Of a stretch of 64,000 nt of DNA, positions 44,401-56,150 are shown piece after piece (positions within the stretch are counted from its first letter, which is position 1; each line of letters opens with the position of its first letter). The notes beneath the pieces were generated by a model. That model was given only the letters and a program-made list of their open reading frames with translations, did no database searches and had not been told where the DNA came from. Both the position numbers and the translations under genes were made by a program. Origin of the DNA: Stomoxys calcitrans (taxonomy: Eukaryota > Arthropoda > Insecta > Diptera > Muscidae); contig NC_081552.1 in the NCBI RefSeq assembly GCF_963082655.1, positions 122,922,458 to 122,986,457 on the forward strand. Direction: 5' to 3'.

Positions 44401-45345
44401 TTTATACCCTTCACCATAGGATATATACTAATTTCGTCATTGTGTTTGTAACTACTCGAAATATTCGTCTGAGACCCCATAAAGTATTCTTGATCGTCGT
44501 GACATTTTATGTCGATTTAGCCATGTCCGTCCGTCCGTCCGTCTGTCTGTCGAAAGCACGCTAACTTCCGAAGGAGTAAAGCTTGCCGCTTGAAATTTTG
44601 CACAAATACTTCTTATTAGTGTAGGTCGGTTGGTATTGTAAATGGGCCATATCGGTCCATGTTTTGATATAGCTGCCATATAAACCGATCTTGGGTCTTA
44701 ACTTCTTGAGCCTCTAGAGTGCGCAATTCTTATCCGATTGGGATGAAATTTTGCACGACGTGTTTTGTTACGATATACAACAACTGTGCCAAGTATGACA
44801 CAGAGGGCGCAATTCCTATCCGATTTGGCTGAAATTTTGCAAGATGTTTTTTATTGTTACTTTTAACAACTATGTCAAATAAGGTTCAAATCAGGTCATA
44901 ACCTGATATAGCTGCCATATAAACCGATCTGGAATATTGACTTCTTGAGCCTCTAGAAGTCGCAATTCTTATCCGATTTGCCTGAAATTTTGTACGGTAC
45001 TCTCATGACCATCAACATTCGTGTTTATTATGGTCTGAATCGGTCTATAGCCCGATACAGCTACCATATAAATCGATCTCTCTATTTTACTTCTTGAGCC
45101 TCCAAAGGGCGCAATTCTTATTCGAATTGGTTGACATATTACACAGGTCTCCAACATATAATTTAATTGTGGTCCAAACCGGACCATATCCTGATATCGC
45201 TCTAATAGCAGAGCAAACCTTTCCTTTAACTTTTTTTTTTTGCCTAAGAAGAGATGCCGGGAAAAGAACTCGACAATGCGATCCATGGTGGAGGGTATAT
45301 AAGATTCGGCCCGGCCGAACTTAGCACGCTTTTACTTGTTATATA
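44401..45345 (+). repeat. Family A element, internally deleted
   Basis: Has the head (TTTTATACCCTTCACCATAGG), the core, a short GTCC/GTCT run, about four monomers including one deletion near 44800, and the complete tail with hairpin and TTTTACTTGTT. Confidence 0.85.
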
Positions 45346-46071
45346 TAAGATTTTAGGAAGGAGTATCAAAGTCTTGTCCTCTAGGCCAAGGAAGATTCTG
45401 TCCTCGAGACCTATTACGGTGGGGTATATTCAGAAGTCAGAGAATATTTGAACAACGTCCAGTGCGGAAACACTAGAACTACTCGTTGATACACATTGAC
45501 CGGGAAATTCTCCAACGGACAACGTGGCGCCAGAAGAGGTTGCCACTGGTGTGCATTCGTCGGAAGTTTTTGGGGAAATTGTGTGTCAGCCGAAAATCCT
45601 TGGGGCAAAAAGAAGTTTCGATTCTATTAAGTCGCCAGGCCCTGATGATGTATCACCGGTTGAATTACAGGATGTGTCTGATTGACTGGTGTCCTGGCTT
45701 AGAGAGATACACTCTGCTTGTATCATAATGTCATATATACCTGTGGGATGGAGGGACCGATGGTAATATTCATTCCGAAAGCAAGTTCTTTTCAGCAGAA
45801 GATACAAGTTGCCTACAGTGGAACCTGCCGCCTTGTCTGGAGAGAATGTTCCATTTGCAGAAAGAGCAAAATACTTGGGTGCTTTGCTGGACAGGAAATG
45901 GAACTTCAAATCCAACATTTTGGAAAGGGCAAGAAAAGCAACTTTTGCCCTATATACATGCAAGAGAGTCATTGGCAAAAGTTGGGGTTTAGACCGCGTG
46001 TCATGCATTGGGTACATACAACAGTTGTCAGACCTATAATGCTAAATGATGTTGTGGTCTGATAGACGGCG
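45346..46071 (+). pseudogene. RNase H-group non-LTR ORF2, left part, interrupted by Transib
   Basis: Blocks in order: ETLELLVDTHWPGNSPTD (about 45462-45515), SIKSPGPDDVSPVELQD (about 45625-45675), and a WLREIHSACIIMSYIPVGWR-type stretch across 45695-45755. Then comes a deletion that removes the RT catalytic core, followed by KYLGALLDRKWNFKSNILER (45868-45930) and KATFALYTCKRVIGKSWGL. The frame enters a VVV-stop-stop-TA stretch (two decayed Trp codons) exactly where the Transib starts. Continues at 51426. Confidence 0.75.
46067..46071 (+). repeat. Transib target site duplication CGGCG, left
   Basis: CGGCG here and at 51421-51425. Five-bp, GC-rich, CGNCG-type duplications are the known Transib signature. 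Confidence 0.9.
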
Positions 46072-47502
46072 CACAGTGGGCCAAATGGCAAAAAAATTGG
46101 AAATAAGTCTACAACTTTTTATCTGTTGATTTTAGCCATACAAAATGTTCTAGACATTTGTAGAGGAGGACATAGGCTTTCAGAAAAGTGCTGTTGTTGG
46201 TCCATATCTTTAATACAGGGTGAGCTACAGGGTGTGAAAGTTGACCACTTTTGACTTCTCCAAGCTTCTGGGGGCCATAACTTTTGATCTACTCAACCGA
46301 TTTACATGATTTAGGACTCTAGAGAAAGAGCTTGACAAGATCTAAAAAACTTATGCATAAAGTACCATGCCATCGTGTACTGTTAAGGAGTTATGAATTG
46401 TTTAATTTTAAAATATGAAAATTTGGCCTTGGTTTTTTTCAGTGTTTTTTTAATAACTCCGTCAATTTTAAAGCTATAAACTTCATACTTCACACAAATT
46501 ATGCCAGCATATGTGTGCATAAAATACAAAAGGAATCACGTGAATATCTTTGGCGGTTTAAAAATGGCATCGTTTTCAATATGAAAAATATTTTTTTTGT
46601 CAAAAAATTGCAAAATTTTTCAAAAAAGATACTCCCATTTCCTTTAAGTTTTCGCAAACTTTGGCCGTCAAAGCATTATCATTTCTTTCCATTTTCACAA
46701 AGTCGAGGTATTAAGAAAAGTTTTAAGTGCTAATTTGGCTAATTTCGATATCAAACAACACCGTTATCTTAAGACCAAAATGGCCAATTTTTTTACTAAA
46801 CTTCAAAAGTTTCTCACTGGAAAAAAAGTTCCACGGGGATTTTTTCGCTTTTTTTGAACTTAAATGAAAGCTTAAAATGTTCCCAACATTTTAAGGTATG
46901 TCTCGCCATATCCTAGCCATAAATGAGATCGTAGCGATCAAAATACTGAAAAAAGTCAATTTTCAAGTAGTGCTATATTCATTGCTAAAAAACAAGTATT
47001 ACGTCACATTTTATTGCAAAGATGTTAAATAAACTTTTATTTGGTAACACTTCTTCTACAAAACACAAAAAGAATCATGGAAATATCTCTATTCTATTCC
47101 ATTTTATGGAACCGGCAATAAAAAAGTCAATTTTTCAAAAAAGTCGAATTTCCCAAATTTTGTTTTTGTTGTCCTAATTGCACATGACACACTATAGCCA
47201 TATTTACGCAACATACCTTATCGTAAAGGAAATTTTCATACCTTTCCAACGATGTATAAAACATTTCTCAACTCGGATTCTATCTACTCTAAAATTCATT
47301 TACACTTCATTAAACTCTATATAAAAATGTCTATTTGTGAAATGGAACCTTATATGGGGCCTACACTAAAACATTGATAGATTTGCCCAGGGTTTACAAT
47401 ACAAATGTGTTAGAATAAAAAAAGGTCTCCTGCCAAAGTTTAAAAAAATTGGAATAAAAATATGTGTTTTAGAGCGAAAACACTTCGCATCGGCGTGCGT
47501 TT
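46072..47502 (+). repeat. Transib terminal inverted repeat, left arm (1431 bp)
   Basis: Pairs base for base with 49990-51420 (paired positions sum to 97492). Includes a stop-free stretch at 46515-46733 mirrored exactly at 50759-50977, which reflects the repeat and not a gene. Confidence 0.92.
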
Positions 47503-47550
47503 ATATGTATATTAGCTACTCCCAAAATAAAAAAGCATTTTAGTTTTGTA

Positions 47551-49593
47551 TTATTTGATTTTATTCTCTACCAAATAATCTAAGGTATCAAAATTTAAAA
47601 GCTCTTTAATTTGAATGGCATCGGGATCGTCCTTATCTATATCGTCACATATTTTTGGTAGCCATTTAGTTCTGATGCTGTATAGTACCGGATCAGACGA
47701 TAACAATAAATATTGAAGTAAATCATAATTTTGGTTAAATTTGGTGCTCTTTCGGGTATTGAAAAGCCGGAACTGTTTAACATCTCTATTACGGGATTCC
47801 TGAGCTTCTTCTGTAAGTTCTCCTAACGGAAGTATGTTGTATTCCACAATTTCCTTGCCATGATGTAAGACTTTATGTACTGTCGGTGTTAAAGCTTTCC
47901 ACGAATATAAATCAGATAAAATGTTTTTTGTGTCATTACTATAAGCTTCAAATTTGGTTGAATTTATCATCTTTTTGCTATTGATTACAGCCAAAATCAC
48001 TTTGAATCGTCTTAGCAAGTGTTCATCAAGACCGGTTATTTTAGATGTCGATACGGGGTCCTAAAAAAACCGCCTTGCCGAGTTGCCATCATTTGTGCTT
48101 CCGTATCCGTAAAGAGGTTTATCTATTATAAGTCCCTTTTGTTTAAACTCCAACTGGATTCGATTCTTCTCTTCCTGCCTCATTTTGTGAAGATCTTGGT
48201 TGTTTCTAGCAGAGACATCGCGGTTTCCAGGGCTAGTCCGATATTTAAGGTCATACGATAAATGCAAACAATACTCCATGAATCGAATTCTACAGTGCAG
48301 GGGCGAAATACCGAAATTGAGCGCATTTTCGTTTACTAAATTTTCATCAGACTTGTCCTCGAATTGCCCATTCTTCTTGCCACAAATATTGCATCTCCAA
48401 TTGGACATAACGCCAGTTAATGCGTTTGCCACCTTTCCATCGATCATAGTGAGTTGTAGTTGAAACGAAACTTTTATATTTCTTCCCAATTGGTTTATAA
48501 CAATCATGGGTAATGCAGCAATTTCTTCCTTTATTTCGTTCACCAAAGATCGTGTTGTGTTCCGGTCTTCCTTTGTATACTCAAACCGAATTGGGCGACA
48601 TAAATATTTTGACCCAGGTGTTCTATTTATCCATATATCTTGAAATGCATTTTCTTTCGATGATGAAGATTGGTCCTTGTACAATCTCATTCTCAATGGT
48701 ACTAATGATGCCATGAAAATTGATGCGAAGTTGGTATCTATTTCTGTTTGTTGCTTATATTCGGAAAATCCAGATGATCCATCACAACCCCATTTGCTGA
48801 TCAAAACCACTTCGGAATTATTACATGTGTTCAACTGTTCTTCAGTAAAATTAGAAATAATTCTAACAGCTGTATTTTCAACAAGATCAGCAAGTTTCAC
48901 TCTTGCTTTTAATTCGTCCACGTATATATTTGATGGCACCATTTTCGTCCTGGTGTTGTACAATTTATGTTTTGAGGGTAAACAACCCCATCCTTTTTCA
49001 CGAAGAGCCTTCCTCATTGTTGAGTATTTGTTTCTTGAGAGGCCTAGGTTCAAAATCAGGGCCAGTGCATCTTCCTCCGTGAATTCTGTAGTCGATTTTG
49101 GAGTTGGAATACTTTCTACCATTCTCTTTACCCTTTTCGGAGATGCTAATGGTAAAACATCGACAATTCGTCCAACATTTTTTGGTTGTGTTTTTAACAA
49201 TGCTGTTTTGAACGTATCTTTTATTAAATTTGGCGGATGTGCCGCCAATAGTTCCTCTTGTTTTTTCTTTTTGGTTTTCTCCGTAACTTCGTCGTATGCT
49301 TTGCTAGGCCGGCCGGGAATCAGCGGTTTAATTTCAATAAGTAGATCCGATTTCAGCCACTTCTCATACATTTTGAAAAACTTGATTTTTGCGAATGAAC
49401 ATTCTGGCAACCTTCTCTCAAATGATTTGTAGAATTTTTCAAGTTTGTCTAAAGCGTCTTTATTTAGCCTTATTCCATATATGTGGTCCAAAGTGTAAAC
49501 AAGTTCCTTAAATGACTCCGTGTATGATTTGGAATCATTTTTGATGTCCCATACAATTTTCGAAAGAGTGGAATACTTCAGTATGACTTCCAT
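47551..49593 (-). pseudogene. Transib transposase (RAG1-core-like) with one in-frame TAG
   Basis: DDE recombinase that cuts and pastes the element and is the relative from which the RAG1 core arose. Reading runs from ATG at 49593 for 510 codons, hits TAG at 48061-48063, and continues in the same frame for 14 plus 155 codons to the stop near 47551, about 679 residues in all. Candidate catalytic residues are Asp271 in KWGCDGSSG, Asp385 in TMIDGKV, and Glu near 599 in EEAQESRN. Candidate zinc ligands are Cys401/Cys404 (CNIC) and the His pair in VHKVLHHG. The spacing matches RAG1 D600, D708, C727/C730, H937/H942 and E962. NDGNSARRFF just before the stop is a Transib hallmark. Everything else appears intact. 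As it stands the product would lack the Glu and be inactive unless the stop is read through. Confidence 0.9.
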
Positions 49594-49989
49594 AACTTAT
49601 AAATGTCCTTTACGCCTCTACAAAATATAATGAAGAAAATTTGGATTTTGTTCAAATATTTATGCAATATATTCACAATTAATGACCCATTTCAGGTATC
49701 AGACGCAATCGTAAAAAGGGGTCCAAAGTGCCTCTTTTTACTTACTCTTCTATAATTATTTACCTGGACTCGAATTTGGTTAAAAAAAATGACAATGAAT
49801 TTTTTATGGGTAGGTTTTTTCACATTCATTGATACGGTGGATTTCCTGGGAATTCGACATAGCGAAACAGGTAACATTTGTCTGCATCAAATCTTAACAC
49901 AAATATATATATATATGCAGGTATATTTCTAGGTTACTTTTTATTCAAAAATCATCAGCTTACATTAAAAATAGATGTAGGTACTATAC
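49594..49989. other. Transib non-coding segment between transposase and right arm
   Basis: Upstream region of the transposase gene, AT-rich. A promoter is likely here or in the arm, but no specific element could be identified. Confidence 0.5.
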
Positions 49990-51420
49990 AAACGCACGCC
50001 GATGCGAAGTGTTTTCGCTCTAAAACACATATTTTTATTCCAATTTTTTTAAACTTTGGCAGGAGACCTTTTTTTATTCTAACACATTTGTATTGTAAAC
50101 CCTGGGCAAATCTATCAATGTTTTAGTGTAGGCCCCATATAAGGTTCCATTTCACAAATAGACATTTTTATATAGAGTTTAATGAAGTGTAAATGAATTT
50201 TAGAGTAGATAGAATCCGAGTTGAGAAATGTTTTATACATCGTTGGAAAGGTATGAAAATTTCCTTTACGATAAGGTATGTTGCGTAAATATGGCTATAG
50301 TGTGTCATGTGCAATTAGGACAACAAAAACAAAATTTGGGAAATTCGACTTTTTTGAAAAATTGACTTTTTTATTGCCGGTTCCATAAAATGGAATAGAA
50401 TAGAGATATTTCCATGATTCTTTTTGTGTTTTGTAGAAGAAGTGTTACCAAATAAAAGTTTATTTAACATCTTTGCAATAAAATGTGACGTAATACTTGT
50501 TTTTTAGCAATGAATATAGCACTACTTGAAAATTGACTTTTTTCAGTATTTTGATCGCTACGATCTCATTTATGGCTAGGATATGGCGAGACATACCTTA
50601 AAATGTTGGGAACATTTTAAGCTTTCATTTAAGTTCAAAAAAAGCGAAAAAATCCCCGTGGAACTTTTTTTCCAGTGAGAAACTTTTGAAGTTTAGTAAA
50701 AAAATTGGCCATTTTGGTCTTAAGATAACGGTGTTGTTTGATATCGAAATTAGCCAAATTAGCACTTAAAACTTTTCTTAATACCTCGACTTTGTGAAAA
50801 TGGAAAGAAATGATAATGCTTTGACGGCCAAAGTTTGCGAAAACTTAAAGGAAATGGGAGTATCTTTTTTGAAAAATTTTGCAATTTTTTGACAAAAAAA
50901 ATATTTTTCATATTGAAAACGATGCCATTTTTAAACCGCCAAAGATATTCACGTGATTCCTTTTGTATTTTATGCACACATATGCTGGCATAATTTGTGT
51001 GAAGTATGAAGTTTATAGCTTTAAAATTGACGGAGTTATTAAAAAAACACTGAAAAAAACCAAGGCCAAATTTTCATATTTTAAAATTAAACAATTCATA
51101 ACTCCTTAACAGTACACGATGGCATGGTACTTTATGCATAAGTTTTTTAGATCTTGTCAAGCTCTTTCTCTAGAGTCCTAAATCATGTAAATCGGTTGAG
51201 TAGATCAAAAGTTATGGCCCCCAGAAGCTTGGAGAAGTCAAAAGTGGTCAACTTTCACACCCTGTAGCTCACCCTGTATTAAAGATATGGACCAACAACA
51301 GCACTTTTCTGAAAGCCTATGTCCTCCTCTACAAATGTCTAGAACATTTTGTATGGCTAAAATCAACAGATAAAAAGTTGTAGACTTATTTCCAATTTTT
51401 TTGCCATTTGGCCCACTGTG
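49990..51420 (-). repeat. Transib terminal inverted repeat, right arm (1431 bp)
   Basis: Inverted copy of 46072-47502, ending CCCACTGTG. Confidence 0.92.
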
Positions 51421-51425
51421 CGGCG
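51421..51425 (+). repeat. Transib target site duplication CGGCG, right
   Basis: Second copy of the 5-bp duplication. Removing the element plus one copy restores the retrotransposon frame (codons ACG GCG CTT). Confidence 0.9.
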
Positions 51426-52636
51426 CTTCAAAAGTCCACCTGCTGCTCAATACTTAACCGGATCCAAAGGATGGCTTGTTTGTGCATCAGAGTCGCGCTG
51501 AGGACGACACCATCTGATGCATTGCATTTAATGCTACATCTTATGCCTCTGGACATTGTGGCTAGTTATCATTGATATAATATCCGATGTTCCAGGCAGT
51601 GTGGATTACACCCTACCGGAGCCGCTTTTTGATAAAAATTACTGTTCCACTATTCCTGACAGAACCGATTGGAACTGCGATATCCTTGGTAACTGAAGTT
51701 ACATAGACTTCTATATGGATGGTTCCAAACTAAACGGCTGGGTGGGCTTTGGGGTGTACTCTAAAGATCTAGAACAGGTCATATCGAAAAGCTTACCCGA
51801 CCACTGCAGTGTGTGTCAAGCAGAGATCCTTGCAATTAAGGAAGTGGTGGAATGGCTAAGAGATAATGTCGTTAAGACGATAGGCATTAATATCTTCTCA
51901 GACAACCATTAAATCCTTGGAGAATATATTTCTGAATACAAAACCCGTTCTCGATTGTCGCGGATCTCTCAACGAGATGGCTAAACAGTTCACCTGTTCT
52001 GGGTGCCAGGCCACAGAGATATAGCAGGGATTTGTAAGGCGGACGAGCTTGCGAGACTAGGAACTACCCTACATATACCAGGGATACTGGAATCTGTGGG
52101 TATGCCTCTAGCGACATGTAAGCTAAGTTTTCAGGACCAGTCCCGAAAGACAACTAATGATAGATGGTCACAAAGAGGGGGCTGTGAGCATTCCAAAACT
52201 ATATGGCCTAATCTAGACTTGAATAGGTCTACTGCTTTGCTGTCATTGGCTAGAACAGACGTCTTCAACATTGCGTCCATCATGACAGATCACTTTCTAA
52301 TCGAAAAACATGCTGACAGACTGAAGGTTGCCAGAAACGACTCAGAAGCTTTGAGGACATCGAAGAAGAAGAGACTTCAAGACACACACCTTCTGTGTGT
52401 GTCCCGCACTGGCAGTCAGAAGGAGTTCCACTTTAGGTTCTCATTTCTTTGGGAACCTGTCTGATTTATCGAATGTGAACATTCGCAAGTTGTTGGGCTT
52501 CTTAAAGCGATCTGGATGGTTCAGCGGTAGGAATTAGAAGTCATCTTCCTTCTTTTGTTCCTGTGGTATCACAATGGACGAAAACGTCTAAGTGAGTCTG
52601 ATGGCAGACTGTGGCTTTTATCTAACCTAACCATCA
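51426..52636 (+). pseudogene. RNase H-group non-LTR ORF2, right part with RNase H
   Basis: Continues the frame of 45346-46071: ILNRIQRMACLCIRVALRTT follows directly after the Transib. Then comes an RNase H domain with YMDGSKLNGWVGFGVYS (51710-51760), CQAEILAIKE and FSDNH, the expected Asp, Glu and Asp residues. A stop breaks it there, and FWVPGHRDIAG / ADELARLG follow near 51990-52060. The C-terminal zinc-finger end (CVCPALAVRR, shifted frame) lies near 52395-52425 and the 3' UTR ends CTAACCTAACC at about 52632. Several stops and frameshifts; inactive. Confidence 0.8.
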
Positions 52637-52639
52637 AAG

Positions 52640-53005
52640 TCTTGTACTCTAATATTTCTCAAACGGCATCTTGAGTATTTGAAATGAAAAAGATGACACT
52701 CTATCGAACTTTCTTAGACCAAAAAGGTAATGAACTGCATTGGTGTAAATTGTTCGAAGCTTTCTTTTGGCAACTAAAGCACAACCCGCAAAGATTTCGG
52801 TACCGTAGAGCAGTGTTGGCAAAATGTAGCTTTGTACCAGAAGAATTCTGACATTTAAAGGAGTAAATGGTTGGGTGGGCCATAAAATTCTTATCACGGA
52901 GTATGCTTTACCACATGCTGCGGTGATTTGGTCAGACCATCCAAGTCAAATATCCATTGAAAATTATGCCCAGATTCCTAGCCTTATCGACGACTTCCAT
53001 GGATG
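52640..53005 (-). pseudogene. CR1-like RT thumb fragment
   Basis: The minus strand reads VVDKARNLGIIFNGYLTW (about 52950-53000) and NVRILLVQSYILPTLLYGTE, with AKRKLRTIYTNAVHYLFGLR to about 52700. This parallels the region after RT in the CR1-like ORF2 at 14600-14880, but is too diverged to be the same family. Confidence 0.65.
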
Positions 53006-53009
53006 ATGT

Positions 53010-53282
53010 TCCTAAGATCGGTTTATATGGCAGCTATATCAAAACATGGACCGATATGGCCCATTTACAATACCAACCGATCTACACTAATAAAAAGTAT
53101 TTGTGCAAAATTTCAAGCGGCTAGCTTTACTCCTTCGACAGACAGACGGACGGACATGACTAGATCGACGTAAAATGTCGCGACGATCAAGAATATATAT
53201 ACTTTATGGGGTCTCAGACGAATATTTCAAGTAGTTACAAACAGAATGACGAAATTAGTATCCTATGGTGGAGGGTATAAAA
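53010..53282 (-). repeat. Family A element, head end only, inverted
   Basis: A single monomer plus the microsatellite remnant and the complement of the core and head, ending GGTGGAGGGTATAAAAA. Confidence 0.75.
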
Positions 53283-54480
53283 AGGAAGTAAAGCGTGCTA
53301 AGTTCGGTCGGGCCACATCTTACATATCTTACACTATGGACCGCATTTGTCAAGTTCTTTGCCCGGTATCCCTTTATAAGCAAACAAATGATGATGGATA
53401 AGAATTGCTATGCTATTGGAGCTATTTCAGGTTATAAACCTATTCCGGTCACACTTAACTTGGATGCTAATGACAGTAACAGATCCTATTGTGCAAAATT
53501 TCAACCAAATGGGATAAGAATTGCGCGCTAGAGGGATTTTAGAAGTAAAATGGGGAGACCGCTTTCCATGGGAGCTATATCAGGTTATGGAGCGATTCAG
53601 ACTATATTTGGCACGTATATTAGAGGGCAAAGAAGAAGTCGCTGTGCAAAATTTTCAAATCGGATAAGATTTTCGCTCTTTAGAGGCTCAAGAATGAAAT
53701 CGGGAGATCTGTTTATATGATTTATCAGGTTATGGACCGAATCAGACCTTGGTTACTGTGCCAAAATTCAGCAAAATCAGATAAGAATTACGTCCTATAG
53801 AGGCTCAAGAAGTGAAATCGGGAAATCCGTTTATGTGGGAGCTATATCAGGTTTTAGACCGATTCGAACCATAATCCATTAAATGTCATAGAAGACGTCA
53901 TAGTACAAATCCGATAAGAATTGCGCCCCCTAGAGGCTCAATAAGTCAAATCGGAAGATCGATTTATATGAGATTGATATATCTCTCATATTTTGCGTCG
54001 ATTTAAACCGTATTTGGCAGGAAAGTTGAAGGCCAATGGAGAAATCCTCTTGATTTTTTAAGACTCTAGAGAGCGCAATTCTGATTCGATTTTTATGAAA
54101 TTTGGACATATCGATGAGGAATGACTTAAACTGTGCCAAGTATGGTATAAATCAGTTCATAACCTGATATAGCCGCCATATACACCGATCTCCAGATTAG
54201 ACTTTTTAAGCTTCTAGAGGGCGCAATTCTTATCCAATTTGGTTAAATTTTTGCATATGTCGTTTTGGTTGACTTCCAACAATTATGCCAGGTATGGTCT
54301 AAATCGGTTGATAACCTGATATAGCTGCCATATAAATCCCCCATTTTAACACTCTGAGCCATTGGAAGGCGCAATTTTTCTAGATTTGCCAGACATTTGC
54401 GGATGTGGTAGTTTTCTATGACTTCTAACAGCCATGACAAGTACGGTCCATATCGGTCAATAACTTGACAAGTGTGATCC
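53283..54480. repeat. Old family A element pair, inverted to each other
   Basis: 53285-53990 is in minus orientation, beginning AGTAAAGCGTGCTAAGTTCGG with five diverged monomers. From about 54050 to 54480 three monomers run in plus orientation (CCTGATATAGCCGCCATA at about 54161, CCTGATATAGCTGCCATATA at about 54313). The switch lies near 54000. More diverged than other copies. Confidence 0.65.
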
Positions 54481-55000
54481 GTAGATAACTCAATGAAATA
54501 TTTATGTTATTATGTGGAATAGTTCTTTGGTGGAAGAATTTGCACTTTTGCTGACGAATAACCGGCTTAGCCACCGTGTCCCTCACAATCAGGAGTCACT
54601 TCATAATACTTCAAACGTAGCATATGGCGCCCAACGACTGGATTCCTTAACAAGTATTTTCTCTTACGTTGATTAGAGTGCATCGAAGATCTGAAATTTA
54701 TTTGACTTATTTTATTTTTCAAAGTTCTGTTTTGGATTTAGTTGATATGACCGGCCAAATTGGGTGCTTTTCTCGGTGTTATGTTTATTGAAAGAATCTT
54801 CCTAAACACTTAAAGCGTACATGAATAATTCCTGAGTTTTTTTCGTTTTCTGGGCAGCCCTTTCATTTTATTTTATAAAGAAATATAATGATGTGTGCAG
54901 AACAGCGTGTGACTATTAATTGCTTCAGTTTTCTTTTGCTTCACAATTTTCAGTAAGATTTTCCTTTTTGGCCAACACCCAAAACATCATGTATTTCTTT
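54481..55000. other. Spacer with a diverged dispersed segment
   Basis: CCGTAGATAACTCAATGA and CATAATACTTCAAACGTAGC here have looser counterparts at 57185-57250, so this is probably an old repeat. No gene seen. Confidence 0.4.
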
Positions 55001-55357
55001 TTTTATATCCTCCACCATAGGATGGGGGTAAACTAATTTCGTCCGATTTAGCTGAAATTTTGCATAAAATGTTTTGTTATGGCTTTCAACTTCTGTGCCA
55101 AATATAATTCAAATCGGTCTATAACCTGATATAGCTGCCATATAAGCCGATCTGCGGTGTTGACTTCTTGAGCCACTAGAGGCGCAATTATTATCCGATT
55201 AACCCGAAAATTTGCATAAGGTGTTTTGTTATGACTTCCAACAACTGTGCTAAGTATGGTTCAAATCGGTCCATAACCTGATATAGCTGCCATATAAACC
55301 GATCTGGGATCTTGACTTCTTGAGCCTCTAAAGTGCGCAATTATTATCCGATTTGGG
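55001..55357 (+). repeat. Family A element, short, 3' truncated
   Basis: The head (TTTTTATATCCTCCACCATAG) is followed directly by two monomers; core and microsatellite are deleted. It ends at a MITE fragment. Confidence 0.75.
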
Positions 55358-55506
55358 TTTCTTCTGTAAGTTATCAGCTGATACTTTTAGCTTGCTTTAA
55401 AAAAAAAGTGTAAAAAAGTATATTTGATTAAAGTTCATTCTAAGTATTATTAAAAATGCATTTACTTTCTTTTAAAAAATCCGCAATTACTTTTTGGGCA
55501 ACCCAA
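55358..55506 (+). mobile_element. Mariner-type MITE, 5' truncated
   Basis: Same as the second two-thirds of the 221-bp MITE at 61346-61566, from TTATCAGCTGA to GGGCAACCCAA, followed by TA. Confidence 0.75.
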
Positions 55507-56150
55507 TAGAATGTATTTAAAGAAACGCTTCATTTTTTGCAAAACCCCGATACATTGAAAATGCGGAAGGCAAATTTTTAAGAATCTGATCAACTTAAAT
55601 AATAATATTAGTCTATATGGGAGCTATTCTAATGTGAGTTTACATGGCACATCTGATGTATGGTCATTGTAATAGTATTGGTGAAAACAAAGGTGTATTC
55701 GTCACATGTATACATAACCATCACTCATGGCTAAAAAATCTAAATCATTGAATTTTATTCGATGAATGACGTCTATCGATTACGGTTTACAAAGAAATAT
55801 GTAATCATGAATTGACAGATATTAAAAAACACTATCTGTGACAATAAGGTTAAGAAATGAGAAGTAAAGTGTGAAAAATTATATAAAATCAAAGAAAATT
55901 AAATATCGATGCACCGTTTTTGGAAAAACCAGTAATCAACACGTATATACGATGAGTACGGTCATGATGTGCCGTCTAAAGGGCCCATAAGATATAGACC
56001 GATCTGAACCATATTTGGCACAGATATCAAAAATCTAAAAACAACTCGTTGTGCCTATTCATCGTAATCGGGAAATAAACAGGGCTTTTAACGGCCTAAG
56101 GCCTTAAATCGGCAAATCGTTCTATATCGGAGCTGTGCTAAGATATAGAC
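55507..56150. other. Spacer with an isolated A-like monomer
   Basis: Mostly unrecognised AT-rich DNA. Two AGATATAGACCGATCTGAAC-type phrases at about 55990 and 56140 show a very old A/B-like unit. Confidence 0.45.

Larger units (their letters stand above)
46072..51420 (-). mobile_element. Transib DNA transposon with 1.43-kb terminal inverted repeats
   Basis: A 5349-bp element whose two ends both read CACAGTGGGCCAAATGGC inward and which is flanked by CGGCG. The first seven bases equal the consensus heptamer of V(D)J recombination signals, as known for Transib/RAG. The arms (46072-47502 and 49990-51420) are the same length with no net indel and looked identical in every block I compared. The unique core (47503-49989) carries one transposase gene on the minus strand with one stop codon. 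Short Transib ends are the norm as I recall, so these arms are unusually long. Confidence 0.93.

Noticed and set aside
46515..46733. 72-codon frame present identically at 46515-46733 and 50759-50977
   Set aside because: It is the same stretch in the two arms of the Transib inverted repeat; composition is that of non-coding AT-rich DNA.
48677..49432. 251-codon open frame on the plus strand
   Set aside because: It is the antisense of the Transib transposase gene.
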